From: Glandiceps talaboti
Lineage: Eukaryota; Hemichordata; Enteropneusta; Spengelidae
Direction of reading: 5' to 3'
Assembly (NCBI RefSeq): GCF_964340395.1
Contig: NC_135571.1
Span: 12,816,046-12,880,045, forward strand
Length of the DNA: 64,000 nucleotides
Shown: positions 1 through 12,660 of the stretch, piece after piece
How positions within the stretch are numbered: position 1 is the stretch's first letter
How the letters are laid out: every line of letters begins with the position of its first letter
Translations under genes and position numbers: made by a program
Notes under the pieces: generated by a model
The model's input: the letters and a program-made list of their open reading frames with translations, nothing else
Database searches by the model: none
What the model was told of the DNA's origin: nothing

Positions 1-90
1 GATGAATAACAAATACAGAAATTGTTAGTTATGAATAAATTATATTTACCTAGTACTAGAACATTAATTATCTGACTAAATAAGTAGATG

Positions 91-220
91 TTATTCCCCA
101 AGTCAAGGAAAATACTTGTGACTTAAGGGGCCTTCTCACTACGAGTCACTAGACTCATAATGACAATACCCCTTAGGTCACGAGTATTTCCAGCTGAATG
201 AAGAAAATATTGGGAATAAC
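91..220. mobile_element. Fold-back MITE, family A copy 1
   Basis: Imperfect palindrome with arms related to CCAATATTTTTCTTCATTCA and CTCGTGACCTAAGGGG. The left arm has lost part of its outer end. The same family recurs at 8,281, 10,825 and 44,441. Confidence 0.65.
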
Positions 221-437
221 ATAATTATACCATTGCCAGTAATATATAGAAATCCGGGAAAGTAATGGAAATTTTAGGTATTTTGACTCATATTTTGAAC
301 ACAGTAGAACCAGTGATGTAGACACACGTTGTCATGACATAGAACATAGACCTTGTGGAGGGTCTATGCATAGAACGACCAGAGTATATATTCCATATTT
401 TTTGTTGAACCTGGTTCATGCATGATATAATAAATAA
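216..437. repeat. Dispersed repeat, copy 1 (other copy 44,531-44,733)
   Basis: About 220 bp following family A copy 1 is repeated in the same order after family A copy 4. Shared stretches include GACTCATATTT, CATTGTCATGACATAGA-type sequence and CCAGAGTATATATTCCATAT. The two regions are therefore copies of one larger element with the palindrome at one end. Confidence 0.7.
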
Positions 438-533
438 AATCTATACATGATGTTTAACTTTTTCCAAATGAAAAGTTCATCTAAAGGGTGGTTACTGGTA
501 TAATGAATTATTTCAACTGCAATCTAGTGGTTA

Positions 534-632
534 GACTGTAAGATACATCATGTCACTCTGCCTTCACTGGTGTGAAAGGGGGTTTGCTGATGTGTGAGGG
601 CGCCCTGTCATGGCGTACCCCACAGACCCTCT
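534..632. mobile_element. Palindromic MITE, family C (TGTGTGAGGGCGCCCTGTCA)
   Basis: Flanked by GACTGTAAGATA-type ends, with the core CTGATGTGTGAGGGCGCCCT. Related, partly degraded copies lie at 720-790, 1,166-1,292 and 1,290-1,400. Confidence 0.6.
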
Positions 633-1165
633 AGTGATAGAATGAATTATTTTAGAGTTAGACAGTCATTTAAATATCCCCTTCACTGTGACTATGAGAA
701 TTGAGTTCATATCAAAATCAAAAGTTGTGTAACTTTGCCCTGACCAGTATGAAAGGGGATGACTGATGTGTGAGGGAGCCCCCCCCCCCCCCAGCCCCTT
801 AACTATGACTATGAGAATTGAGTTCATAAACCACTTATTTAATGTAAACAACAGTTGTCACTCATATGTCCTACATTTATAACCAAATTATTAATGGCCC
901 TACTCTGTTATGTACACATTCAACCACATACTACCAGTAACAAAACTAGATTGTATTAGGTGACACTATCAATCATAGAGAAATGACACGAAAAACCACT
1001 GAAGCATAGAAAGTCTGCACATATGCAGTGACTCTGTATACTCTAACCTAATTTATAATCTACTGACACTGCATTTTTGAAACATCAATTTTTAAAAATA
1101 TTTGCATGTTTATTCGGACACTTCAAAATTTGGTGCTTCCCTATCACTAATCACATGTATATAAG

Positions 1166-1400
1166 GTTGCTGTACACTGTAAGCTATCTTGTCTCACTCT
1201 GTCTTCATCGGCCTGCTCTAAAGGAATTGACCATTGTGTGAGGAACCGACGGCACCCCGTCATGGCATACCTTACTTCACAGACAACAGAAGTTGTAGAC
1301 TGTAAGATATATTGTGTCACTCTGCATTCACAAGCTTGCTCTAACAGGGGTTGACCATCGTGTGAGGTCACCCTGTCATGGGTACCTTACTTTGAAGAGC
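1166..1400. mobile_element. Two adjacent family C MITE copies
   Basis: Both carry CACTCTG near CTGTAAG-type ends, GACCATCGTGTGAGG-type cores and CCCTGTCATGG. Apparent ORFs here are shadows of the repeat. Confidence 0.55.
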
Positions 1401-1529
1401 ATGCATGGTTGTTGTAATTCACAAGAAACCCCACTGTTTATAATTTTGACACACAATAAAAACTTAACACTTGTATTATATCTCTGTATACATATTTGTA
1501 TGTGTTATGCCACAGGAGGCTCTGGCTTG

Positions 1530-2160
1530 ATTGACATGTGATGTCATCGCTGACCTCACAGTCACAGAGAGTGAGCCATATGATGTCATCGCTGACCTCA
1601 CAGTCACAAAGAGTGAGCCATATGATGTCATCGCTGACCTCACAGTCACAAAGAGTGAGCCATATGATGTCATCGCTGACCTCACAGTCACAAAGAGTGA
1701 GCCATATGATGTCATCGCTGACCTCACAGTCACAAAGAGTGAGCCATATGATGTCATCGCTGACCTCACAGTCACAAAGAGTGAGCCATATGATGTCATC
1801 GCTGACCTCACAGTCACAAAGAGTGAGCCATATGATGTCATCGCTGACCTCACAGTCACAAAGAGTGAGCCATATGATGTCATCGCTGACCTCACAGTCA
1901 CAAAGAGTGAGCCATATGATGTCATCGCTGACCTCACAGTCACAAAGAGTGAGCCATATGATGTCATCGCTGACCTCACAGTCACAAAGAGTGAGCCATA
2001 TGATGTCATCGCTGACCTCACAGTCACAAAGAGTGAGCCATATGATGTCATCGCTGACCTCACAGTCACAAAGAGTGAGCCATATGATGTCATCGCTGAC
2101 CTCACAGTCACAAAGAGTGAGCCATATGATGTCATCGCTGACCTCACAGTCACAGACAGG
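1530..2160. repeat. 42-bp minisatellite, about 15 near-identical units
   Basis: The unit begins GATGTCATCGCTGACCTCAC and ends AAAGAGTGAGCCATAT. Units are almost invariant, pointing to recent homogenisation. 42 is divisible by three and the unit lacks stops in several frames, so long ORFs on both strands are artefacts. Confidence 0.95.
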
Positions 2161-2465
2161 TGATGTCATCAGTGAGTTACCAATCACCACATCATGTGAT
2201 GTCATCAGTGACCTCACTCACAGACAAGTGATGTCATCAGTGACCTCACAGTCACAGACAGGTGATGTCATCAGTGAGTTACCAATCACCACATCATGTG
2301 ATGTCATCAGTGACCTCACTCACAGACAAGTGATGTCATCAGTGACCTCACAGTCACAGACAGGTGATGTCATCAGTGAGTTACCAATCACCACATCATG
2401 TGATGTCATCAGTGACCCACACTCAGACAGATTATGTCATCAATGACCTCACGATTACAGACAGG
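2160..2465. repeat. Higher-order repeat derived from the 42-bp array, about 3 units of ~102 bp
   Basis: Each unit contains three GATGTCATCAGTGA monomers with different partners (GTTACCAATCACC, CTCACTCACAGAC, CTCACAGTCACAG), so the monomers have diverged and then re-amplified as a block. Confidence 0.85.
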
Positions 2466-2777
2466 ATATGTCATGTTAATTGTATTCATCTATTTATAGC
2501 ATCTAGATTAATATTTTGCCATAAATTAATTATCAAAAATTAACAATTATCATCTGGATTTTAATTTGTCTATGTGTAGTTCTATCACTGTTGTGACATT
2601 AGAGTTCAAACTATAGAATATATACTTCGCACCCTCACACCCATGTAGTGTGGCCATGGAATTCTGACGGTAAAATTCATGTTATATTGCCAAAATTTCA
2701 CTCCGTGGTAGAAATAGATCCAAGGTCAAAGGTTACCACTTTAACATTCCATAACTCTAACTATTATGTGAAGTATA

Positions 2778-3040
2778 GACTGTCGACAGTCGTTCGTGCC
2801 TTTTTTGCTACTTTTCATCTAAATCAAAGTCAACGCTCACTCTGTAGCACTGAATACTAATGCGTACTGATAGGAACTGCGATTGCCGAAGGCACGTACT
2901 CTGAGTGCAGAAGGCACACGCTCGTGCCTCCAGCACTCGCTGATCAGTACGTGGTTAAAGTATTGCTCCGGATCGGAGCGAGGCAATGACTTTAGTTTAG
3001 ATAAAACGTAGCAAAAAGGCACGAACGACTGTCAACAGTC
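2778..3040. mobile_element. 263-bp TIR element with ~55-bp inverted arms
   Basis: The left arm starts GACTGTCGACAGTCGTTCGT. The right end is its near-perfect inverse (ACGAACGACTGTCAACAGTC). Both sides are flanked by TATGTGAAG[T/C]ATA (2,765-2,777 and 3,041-3,053), a 13-bp direct repeat with one mismatch that looks like a target duplication. Confidence 0.8.
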
Positions 3041-3053
3041 TATGTGAAGCATA

Positions 3054-4224
<1,171 letters not shown>

Positions 4225-4429
4225 TATCAAAGAGGACTGAAGCCACAAATAGCCTCTAGACAAATAATACTCTCAATGTGTTGGGACTAGACTATCAACA
4301 AAATGGCTACCCTAGTCTGAAGGCTGTACACTGGAATGATGACCTACATCTCACTGAAAGTCCCTGGGGTACCATTGAATACTTTCTCTCAGAGAACGGG
4401 AAGTTGTTGAAACGATACATGCATGCATG

Positions 4430-4447
4430 CACGTGCACACACACATG

Positions 4448-4501
<54 letters not shown>

Positions 4502-4594
4502 CATGATACATACATACATACATACATACATACATACATACATACATACATACATACATACATACATACATACATACATACATACATACATAGA

Positions 4595-4637
<43 letters not shown>

Positions 4638-4775
4638 CATACATACATACATACATACATACATACATACATACATACATACATACATACATACAAGCAC
4701 ACGCATGAATGCATGCACACACACATGCACAAATGCTGCACACACACACACACACACACACATATATACACACAC
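4430..4775. repeat. Compound (CA)n / (CATA)n microsatellite
   Basis: CA tract at about 4,452-4,498, CATA tract 4,505-4,694 with a single interruption, then a second CA tract to 4,775. Confidence 0.98.
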
Positions 4776-5319
4776 AATTCAGTGTGGACAAGTGAAGCAT
4801 GGTATTTGTTCTGTAGACATTGACATCTTTTCATTACATGCTGTAAACAAAGAAACCCTACTACAATGTATTTATAACTTCAGCTTCAGACAGTACTTGT
4901 AATAGCTATGTTTTATAACAGAATTAGATATTGTCTGATCACTGGATTTATACATTGTGAGCTAGTAATCCCAATCGAGTTGCATAACTTTTGTCAACAC
5001 TGATAGTTCAATTCACAATAGTTTCAGTTTTGCAATAGCCTAGAGACTTAGCTTAATCTGGCTCGACATATACATGTACCGCTGAATGGCATTGGTAAGC
5101 TAGATGACAAAGTCTCTGAGCTAAATGTAGAATAGGAGAATACTGTAACTTACACAGGGTTAATTAAATACTGTACACAACGTTTTTGAACACCTTGATT
5201 TCGCTAGGATTTGTTAACCTACAATGTAGCTTACCCCTATATCCCTTGGCTACTAGTATTACATGTAAACTGAATACAGATTAATCCATGAACCACAGTA
5301 CACACAGCCTAGGGAAACA

Positions 5320-5895
5320 GACTGTTTTTATGTGACCTGCAGTACATACAGTCTCTGCAAGGTAAACAGACTGTTTTTATGTGACCTGCAGTACATACAG
5401 TCTCTGCAAGGTAAACAGACTGTTTTTATGTGACCTGCAGTACATACTGTCTCTGCAAGGTATACAGACTGTTTTTATGTGACCTGCAGTACATACAGTC
5501 TCTGCAAGGTATACAAACTGTTTTTATGTTACCTGCAGTACATACAGTCTCTGTAAGGTATACAGACTGTTTTTATGTGACCTGCAGTACATACAGTCTC
5601 TGCAAGGTAAACACACTGTTTTTATGTGACCTGCAGTACATACAGTCTCTGCAAGGTATACAAACTGTTTTTATGTTACCTGCAGTACATACAGTCTCTG
5701 TAAGGTATACAGACTGTTTTTATGTGACCTGCAGTACATACAGTCTCTGCAAGGTAAACAGACTGTTTTTATGTGACCTGCAGTACATACAGTCTCTGCA
5801 AGGTATACAAACTGTTTTTATGTGACCTGCAGTACATACAGTCTCTGCAAGGTATACAAACTGTTTTTATGTGACCTGCAGTACATACTGTCTCT
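5320..5895. repeat. 49-bp minisatellite, ~12 units
   Basis: Unit core CTGTTTTTATGTGACCTGCA followed by GTACATACAGTCTCTGCAAG. Variants alternate (GTAAACAGA, GTATACAAA). Confidence 0.95.
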
Positions 5896-6749
5896 GTTTG
5901 TTTGCACAAAAAATTACAAGTTGAGAAAAAGAGGATTAATTATTGAAATCCTAATCCCAACAGGACCTTTATAAATGAAAAGAAAAGTACATGTACTGAT
6001 GTAGTGCTGGTTCAAAAGTGACAGGCTAATTTTCCAGGGCGTTCAATCGACATTGACTATTTATAAAACCATTGTACCTGTAATTCTGTATCAAGATGGA
6101 ATAAAAACAAACCACACCACACAAGTGTCAATGCATTGCATACACTCATCAATCACAGTATGGGTTTACTAGAGTTTAGTCTCAGTGAATGTACAATGTA
6201 TCGAGGTCAGATAATATCACTGATTGCACTAAATTAACAAGTACAGTGTCCTCTCTGGCAAAGATAGCAACTAATTTGCATATTAATTTACATATAAATA
6301 AAGTGATAATTTCCAGCAACGATTTGTAACATTCTAGGGAAGACTTCATATAGTTATCACAACACAACACATCTTGTTTGTCAACAAATAACCTAACTGT
6401 TTTTGGTTAGGTCAAAGGTCAAAGGTCAATATTGGTATTACAAGTATTTTGTTGTTTTGTCATCTAATTTGCATATCCAGATGAAGAGTTCTTGTCAATA
6501 AAATAATGGTTAAACAACAGCTAACATGTCTAACTCCTATTATCAATTCTCAGTACCTGCAGTAGCACTTTACTTCATGCTAGAGGGTCAAAATAGAACA
6601 AGAAGGTTGACTTATTCTCACACGCATCTATAGTATTAGTAATGCATGTGTAGCAAGTTCTGGTGTCGATCAACAAAATTGAAATCGTTATTTTTATGAC
6701 AAACCTAGGTGGTAGAATTCTATTGCAGGTACCAAGAATTATCAAACTA
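5896..6749. other. No gene seen
   Basis: AT-rich unique sequence. A short GGTCAAAGGTCAAAGGTCAA run at 6,410-6,427 contains nuclear-receptor-like AGGTCA half-sites, possibly by chance. Confidence 0.55.
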
Positions 6750-7100
6750 GTAGGTCTGGCTCATGTTATCGATTCTCAATTATCAACTTAGTTACTTATC
6801 AATTCTCAATTATCAAACTAGTATGTCTGGCACTGTTATCAATTCTCAATTATCGAAATAGTTTTATGTCTGGTTCAACTTATCAATTCTCAATTATCAA
6901 ACTAGTATGTCTGGCACTATTATCAATTCTCAATTATCGAACTAGTATGTCTGGCTCAACTTATCAATTCTCAATCATCAAACTAGTAGTAGGTCCAGTT
7001 CTGTTATCAATTCTCAATTATCAAACTCTTATGTCTGTCACTGTTATCAATTCTCAATTATCACAATACATGTCTGATTCTGTTATCAATCTCAACCTAA
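6750..7100. repeat. ~40-bp minisatellite, ~8 units
   Basis: Unit core TTATCAATTCTCAATTATCA followed by AACTAGTATGTCTGGC, with indels between units. Confidence 0.9.
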
Positions 7101-8049
7101 CTATTAATAAATTCATTCTGGCAATCAATTATCCCGCCTTTGTCTGTAAGTCTGACTCAGTAACTGCAATGCCATTGATCTCATGATTTCTAGCCATAAA
7201 TATTAAACATAGCATTATACCCCTTGATGATGCTGACAAGACATCAGTGGAAATTTGGGATTCAATTCCGGGAATATTTTGACTCTGTGAATGCAAATTT
7301 TCATTACTTTAGTATATAAACCCAGAGTACATGAACATTCATTCTTATAATATTAAACATGTTTCAGTAATAACATATATATATTTTGTATTCTATGCAA
7401 CTATTCAGATGAAACAAATTGTGATATAGTAAACGGTCAGATATGGAAAATACCCAGGTCCATTTTCAAAGTTTCTACAATATAGATATATTATAATAAA
7501 AGTATTGATGTATTCAAAAGTACTGACATTGTTTACAAAATGAAAACCACATAGAGTCCATGAACGTTCATTCTCACAATATTAAACATTGTAATATTTG
7601 TATGTACTTATTCAGATCAAACAAAATGATAAAATAAACGGTCACATATGGCAAATACTCTTTAGAAATTTGCAACAGTATAACTATATAATAATAATAT
7701 ATTTCAAAAGACATATTCAAAAGTACTGATGTTGTTAACAAAATGAGAATCACAGACACTGAATTGAGAAATACTGTCTATCTACGTATCAAAGCTAGGA
7801 TTTCATTTTGGCATTATGCCATATTAATAAATCATGTCAATACAGGATATGAAAATAACACAGACAACAAACTCAAAACCGTCTCAGTTTATACAATAGT
7901 GTTACTAATGACAACAGTATTTCTTGATGATGTCACTGTTACATGTACATATTAAATTCTAAGCAATCTCACCTGGTCTTATTTATATGTATATTACACA
8001 ATATTAATTTCACTTTTTCCTTTGAAATTATGAAAAATAGATTAGTTGA
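7101..8049. other. No gene seen
   Basis: AT-rich. Two loosely similar stretches (7,330-7,520 and 7,565-7,740; ATTCTTATAATATTAAACAT type) suggest an old tandem duplication. Confidence 0.5.
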
Positions 8050-8089
8050 TAGCACATCAGAAATATATATACATATTTCTGATGTGCTA
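8050..8089. repeat. Perfect 17-bp inverted repeat with 6-bp loop
   Basis: TAGCACATCAGAAATAT is mirrored exactly after ATATAC. It could form a cruciform. No gene is adjacent. Confidence 0.9.
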
Positions 8090-8280
8090 CATGTATGTAT
8101 ATATCATTTTAAGAATTAAACCATGCACAAGCCAAGTTATTGTCTTTGAACATAAAATATGGATTATATACCCTGATACATCACTGGTTCTTTGGTGTTC
8201 AAAGTATTAATCAAAACATTCTAAATTGTCATTATTTTCCCCCTTTTTCCATTATTTATGCTTGATGAGGTATAATTATA

Positions 8281-8415
8281 TTAGTCTCCAATATTTTTCT
8301 TCATTCAGCCAGAAAATACTCATGACCTAAGGTTTTTGTCTCTACTCGTTGTGACCAGGCCCCTTAGGTCACTCATATTTTCCTTGACTGAACAAAAACA
8401 AAATATTGGGGATTA
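8281..8415. mobile_element. Fold-back MITE, family A copy 2
   Basis: The left arm starts TCTCCAATATTTTTCTTC and the right arm ends AAAATATTGGGGATTAA. Internal halves carry CATGACCTAAGG and CCTTAGGTCACTCAT. Confidence 0.7.
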
Positions 8416-8675
8416 ATATCTAATTATTTTGTGGTGTGATAAGTTCATGTATTGGGCTGGTGATAAAATGTATAGAATTCCAACAATAGAATATTCCTCT
8501 CAACCTAGACATAGTTATTTATGTCAACTGAGCATAAAATAAACATGATCTCACACTTTCTGATTTGCCCCATCAAGGCAGTGTCTTCACTAGGTTGTTT
8601 ACATGCATCGCTAATCTGTAACTCTCGCCTACACTAAATCTCAAACTGAGAGTAGGCGAGACTAAGAGAGCCAAC

Positions 8676-8941
8676 GTGCCCTCTAAGCCAATTTGATGCA
8701 CCACTGATGCACACAATTTCTAGTGATGCACCAAAATTTGATGTTCCCCTATCTCTTACTATGTGGTGACCAGTGTGCCCTCTAAGCCAATTTGATGCAC
8801 CACTGATATACACAATTTCTAGTGACACACCAAGATTTGATGTTCCCCTATCTCTTACTATGTGGTGACCCACAAGAAATATCAGTTTTTCTCATTTGGA
8901 CTCACAACAACAAAATTTGACTATCCTTAGAGGGAACACTG
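8676..8941 (-). mobile_element. CAGTGTTCCCTCTAA element with internal ~97-bp tandem units (copy 1)
   Basis: The right end is a CAGTGTTCCCTCTAA terminus on the minus strand. Inside are about two copies of a ~97-bp unit (GCCCTCTAAGCCAATTTGAT, then CTATCTCTTACTATGTGGTG). The same element lies inverted at 22,325-22,986. Confidence 0.75.
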
Positions 8942-9446
8942 GGGGAGAGCTATCGTATACACAGATCAATAATATAGACAGTTTATGTCTGCAAAATAAG
9001 GCAGACACATCAAAATTATGTATGTTATTGTATAACAGATTATTTCCTACTAAATATAGCTTGCGGCAGATAGATAACACTAGACAATCCACTAAGAGGT
9101 TTACAATTGAAGTAATATTATAGTGTTATTAAATGGCATATAAATATTGACATATCTTTCTATTGTCTCAAATGTCTGGGAACAGCTTAAAAAACTAGGC
9201 ATATCAAATTTTAAGCCTTGTTTATAACAATGCCATTTTCAAATGAAAATGCCACTATTTTGTTACGTTTGCACATACATGTACTGTCTACACAGAAATA
9301 ACAAAAATGCACAACAATTGTGTTGCGTTTGCACATACTGTCTACACTGTGATGACAAAAACTCACATGAAAATACAAGAATTTAAAAATGCTGCTGAAA
9401 GTTGGTCATTGTGAAAACGATTTATTTTCAATCAAAAATGTAATAT

Positions 9447-9890
9447 GTGTTCACAGACGAAATACTTGATATGGATGCTATAAATGATTGTGGTACATAC
9501 AGAAAATGCTTTACTTTGGTGTTATGGGTTGTACTTGATATGGATGCTATAAATAATTGTGGTACATGTACATACAGAAAATGCTTTACTTTGATGTTAT
9601 GGGTTGTACTTGATATGGCTGCTATAAATGATTGTGGTACATACAGAAAATGCTTTACTTTGGTGTTATGGGTTGTACTTGATATGGATGCTAATAATGA
9701 TTGTGGTACATACAGAAAATGCTTTACTTTGGTGTTATGAGTTGTACTTGATATGGATGCTATAAATAATTGTGGTACATACAAAAAACACTTTACTTTG
9801 ATGTTATGGGTTGTACTTGATATGGATGCTATAAACGATTGCGGTACATACAGAAAATGCTGTACTTTGATGTTATGAGTTGTAATACCC
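9447..9890 (+). repeat. 69-bp satellite family, locus 1
   Basis: Six units with core ACTTGATATGGATGCTATAA, then TACAGAAAATGCTTTACTTT. The same family occurs at 41,850 and, inverted, at 51,888. Confidence 0.93.
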
Positions 9891-10494
9891 TTACATGTAC
9901 TTATACAAATATGGGTTAAATGTATATGTACATATAGTAGTATAGTATTCTAAAGACATGTTGATGTATTAAAACACATATAATAGACTAGTGTAATTAT
10001 CTGCTAGCTTATTTCAGCTTAGTTGGCTTTCTGATTTGCCGTAACTGTCTAACTTTATGCTTGCGATGTCATGAATTTAAAACAAGGACGTCAAATATTG
10101 TGAAACAGACTATCTGGTGTGAAATTTACACATGCAGACAGGCAACACACTTTCATATTCAGTTTAGGTTTTCATTTCAGTATGGCTCCCTTTAGGATAA
10201 GGTTGTTGTATTTTCTATGTGAACGTCATACTAAATCTAGAATGTAGTCAATTTTACAGATTGCTTTGTGTATGGGATAATTGCTTAGCCTGAAATCCTG
10301 TTGTGTGGGAATTTCAGTTTCCCTTGTCCTCTGTCACGGTAAGGTGTGTTTTCTACAGGACGTTATGTCATTTGGGGTCATAGGTCAAATCAGTCACTTC
10401 CGTGTCTCAGTCTCAGTATTATTTCTAGACTTGCTGTATAGACAAAATACACATCAATACTGTATAGTGCACATGGAAATGACAATCTCATATA

Positions 10495-10757
10495 CAGGGG
10501 TGAACAAATCATTTTGTGAACTGGTGGTCCCCGGACCAGTGCCTTAAAAAATCCAGTGGTCCTGCTGAAAGAATTAGTGGTCCCGCTAATGTGAAACATT
10601 AGATCTTACCTATGAATCAGTATATTCAGATGATTTTTTAACATAGTTATTAACAGTAAGGAACTGGTCCGACGGACCAGACAAGGTAAAATTTGTGTGG
10701 TCCGCCCAAAGAAATCGCTAGTCCCGGACCCAGGACTAGTGGATTTGTTCACTCCTG
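10495..10757. mobile_element. 263-bp hAT-like MITE (CAGGGGTGAACAAATC termini)
   Basis: 16-bp TIRs match at 15 positions (CAGGGGTGAACAAATC against GATTTGTTCACTCCTG). Inner sequence is also partly palindromic (GGTCCCCGGACCAGT, CTAGTCCCGGACC). Confidence 0.75.
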
Positions 10758-10824
10758 CATAAAATGTTTGTTATATCTTCCAAAAATTGTTCAATACGGC
10801 ACCTTACATTTGTATATAATTTGA

Positions 10825-10974
10825 TATTTTCCCCAATATTTTTCTTCGTTCAGCCAAAAAATACTCGTGACCTAAGGGTTGTCACTACAAGTCGCTAGAT
10901 GAGTAGTGACAAAGTACCCTTAGGTCACGAGTATATAATCCTTGGATGAACGAAGAAAAATATTGGGTAATAAT
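10825..10974. mobile_element. Fold-back MITE, family A copy 3
   Basis: This is the best-preserved copy. CCCCAATATTTTTCTTCGTT on the left is mirrored by AACGAAGAAAAATATTGGG on the right, with CTCGTGACCTAAGGG inside both arms. It has no coding capacity. Confidence 0.8.
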
Positions 10975-11099
10975 ATGTAAGAATACATGAATGTACGACA
11001 CTGCACATGGAAATGACAATCCAATGAAATGTTTGCTACATGGATATCTTCCAAATATGGTTTCAATACTGCACCAAATGACAATATATTCTTTCACTG

Positions 11100-11659
11100 A
11101 AAAATGATAAGCCACAAAGTATAAACACAAACAAAATGCTTGCATACTGTACAGCTGTGTAACAAATTACAAATGTACATTCACTGTAAAACCTATCAAG
11201 TATAGTACCCATGTGTACAAATGTATGTGTACATACATTATTCAAAATCATGATTACTACACTAGAACTGCAGCTCATAAATCTCTCTATCTGATTTGTT
11301 AACATGATGTCAGCCTAATCTTACACCTTGCTCACCTGGTGTCCTTTTTGGGATGGTACATGTACAAGAATTACCACCTCCAGTTGCTAACACATGTTGG
11401 TGAGTTGTTATTGCCAGCCCAGTGTTAGCAGTGAGCTAGCCTGCTCTAACGTTTGGGATGGTATAACTAAGGCAACACATGCTGGATAATGTTGGTGCAC
11501 GAGTTGCTAATGCCAGCCTACTGTTACATTGTAGCGGTGACCAAGCCTGCTAACATTGGGCTGATATGCATGTAGCTAAGGCAATACATGCTGGTGAGTT
11601 ACCACTGCCAAACCAGTGTTAGCACTGAGCTAGACTGCTCCAACATTGGGATGGTATAT
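11100..11659. other. No gene seen; weak ~110-bp repetition
   Basis: 11,370-11,650 repeats GCTAACACATG..GGTGAGTT, TGCCAGCC and CAGTGTTAGC three times with heavy divergence. Confidence 0.5.
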
Positions 11660-11905
11660 ATTTTTTTCTGTGTGAGTGTCTAGTTCAGGTTTTCCATTAT
11701 TTTCCAAATGGTCTCTGTGTTATTTATTTCTTCCTATCAGATGTACAGCCATTACAGATTGGAAGAACTGTGATATCAGTTTCCCCATCCAATATTACTT
11801 GTGAGACTTCACATTTTTTCCGATTTTTTTTCTTCTCGAATGTGTAAAAAAAAAATTAGGGTTGGCGGGGAAAAACTAGGTGGGGTTGAGTATCCAATTG
11901 AACTT
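11660..11905. mobile_element. Degraded relative of the TTGTGTGGTTCCGATTA element
   Basis: Shares GTGTCTAGTTCAGGTTTTCC and GCCATTACAGATTGGAAGAA with 53,824-54,040 and, inverted, with 34,292-34,648. Confidence 0.5.
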
Positions 11906-12375
11906 TTGTTCCAAACACAAACTTAAAAATTATGCCTGAATAGTGGGTCAATCTGTTGTCAAAGACTGAAGTACGCAGTCAAAACTTTTAGGTACAGTTT
12001 TCAAGTTTGTGTTGAAACAAAAGTTAAATTCAATACTATGATTTACCAGTACAGATGAATTTTCATTTGAACACATTTAACCCTTTTCACCACCGATTCC
12101 CACTATAGCAGGAACATGAAAGCACTAAGCTAGTAAATGTGTATAAATCCATAAAGTACTTTGTCAGTGTCACATACCTCATCTCCTGTATAATTTATAC
12201 TCGGTAGTATCTAGTAATTTGATACTCCTTGTACTTTTAATGATGCTAGTATAACTGAAATGGTTTTACACAGACTGACATGACCTTTACACAAACTAAT
12301 ACGACCTTTACAGTATCACTGCAGTGCATTATGGGTTTTTGTCACTCGTGTGTGAGCTTACCTATATATACAACA

Positions 12376-12660
12376 CAGGGATTGAGATTAACAGTAGTCC
12401 CATGCCTACAGACTACCAATTTTTGTCATGGAGCTACCATAATTTGTAGCTGGTAGCCCACTCAGACTACCACTGATTATGTGATGAAGATGGAAGATTT
12501 ATGGACATGAAAGTATTTTAATAATACATATATTTCCAATAGAGGAAATCTGTTTTCAGTTCAGGAATATCGGACTACAGGTCACAATCCTTGGGCTACC
12601 AATTACTGACATTGGCAGCCCACTAGGCGTACCAAAGAAAAAAGTTAATATGAAGCCCTG
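12376..12660. mobile_element. 285-bp hAT-like MITE with 5-bp target duplication
   Basis: Termini CAGGGATTGAGATTAAC and GTTAATATGAAGCCCTG (14 of 17 match). CAACA flanks both sides. The internal GACTACCA/TGGTAG words are shared with the 13,291-14,794 element. Confidence 0.75.

Noticed and set aside
1438-2446. Long overlapping ORFs (up to ~300 codons) on both strands
   Set aside because: They follow a 42-bp tandem repeat whose length is a multiple of three and which lacks stops. No splice or start context supports a gene.
1530-2465. CRISPR-like regular repeats
   Set aside because: Units are contiguous tandem copies with no variable spacers, in a eukaryotic sequence.
6410-6428. Triple AGGTCA-like nuclear receptor element
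   Set aside because: Short run far from any gene; chance or a minor tandem slip is as likely.
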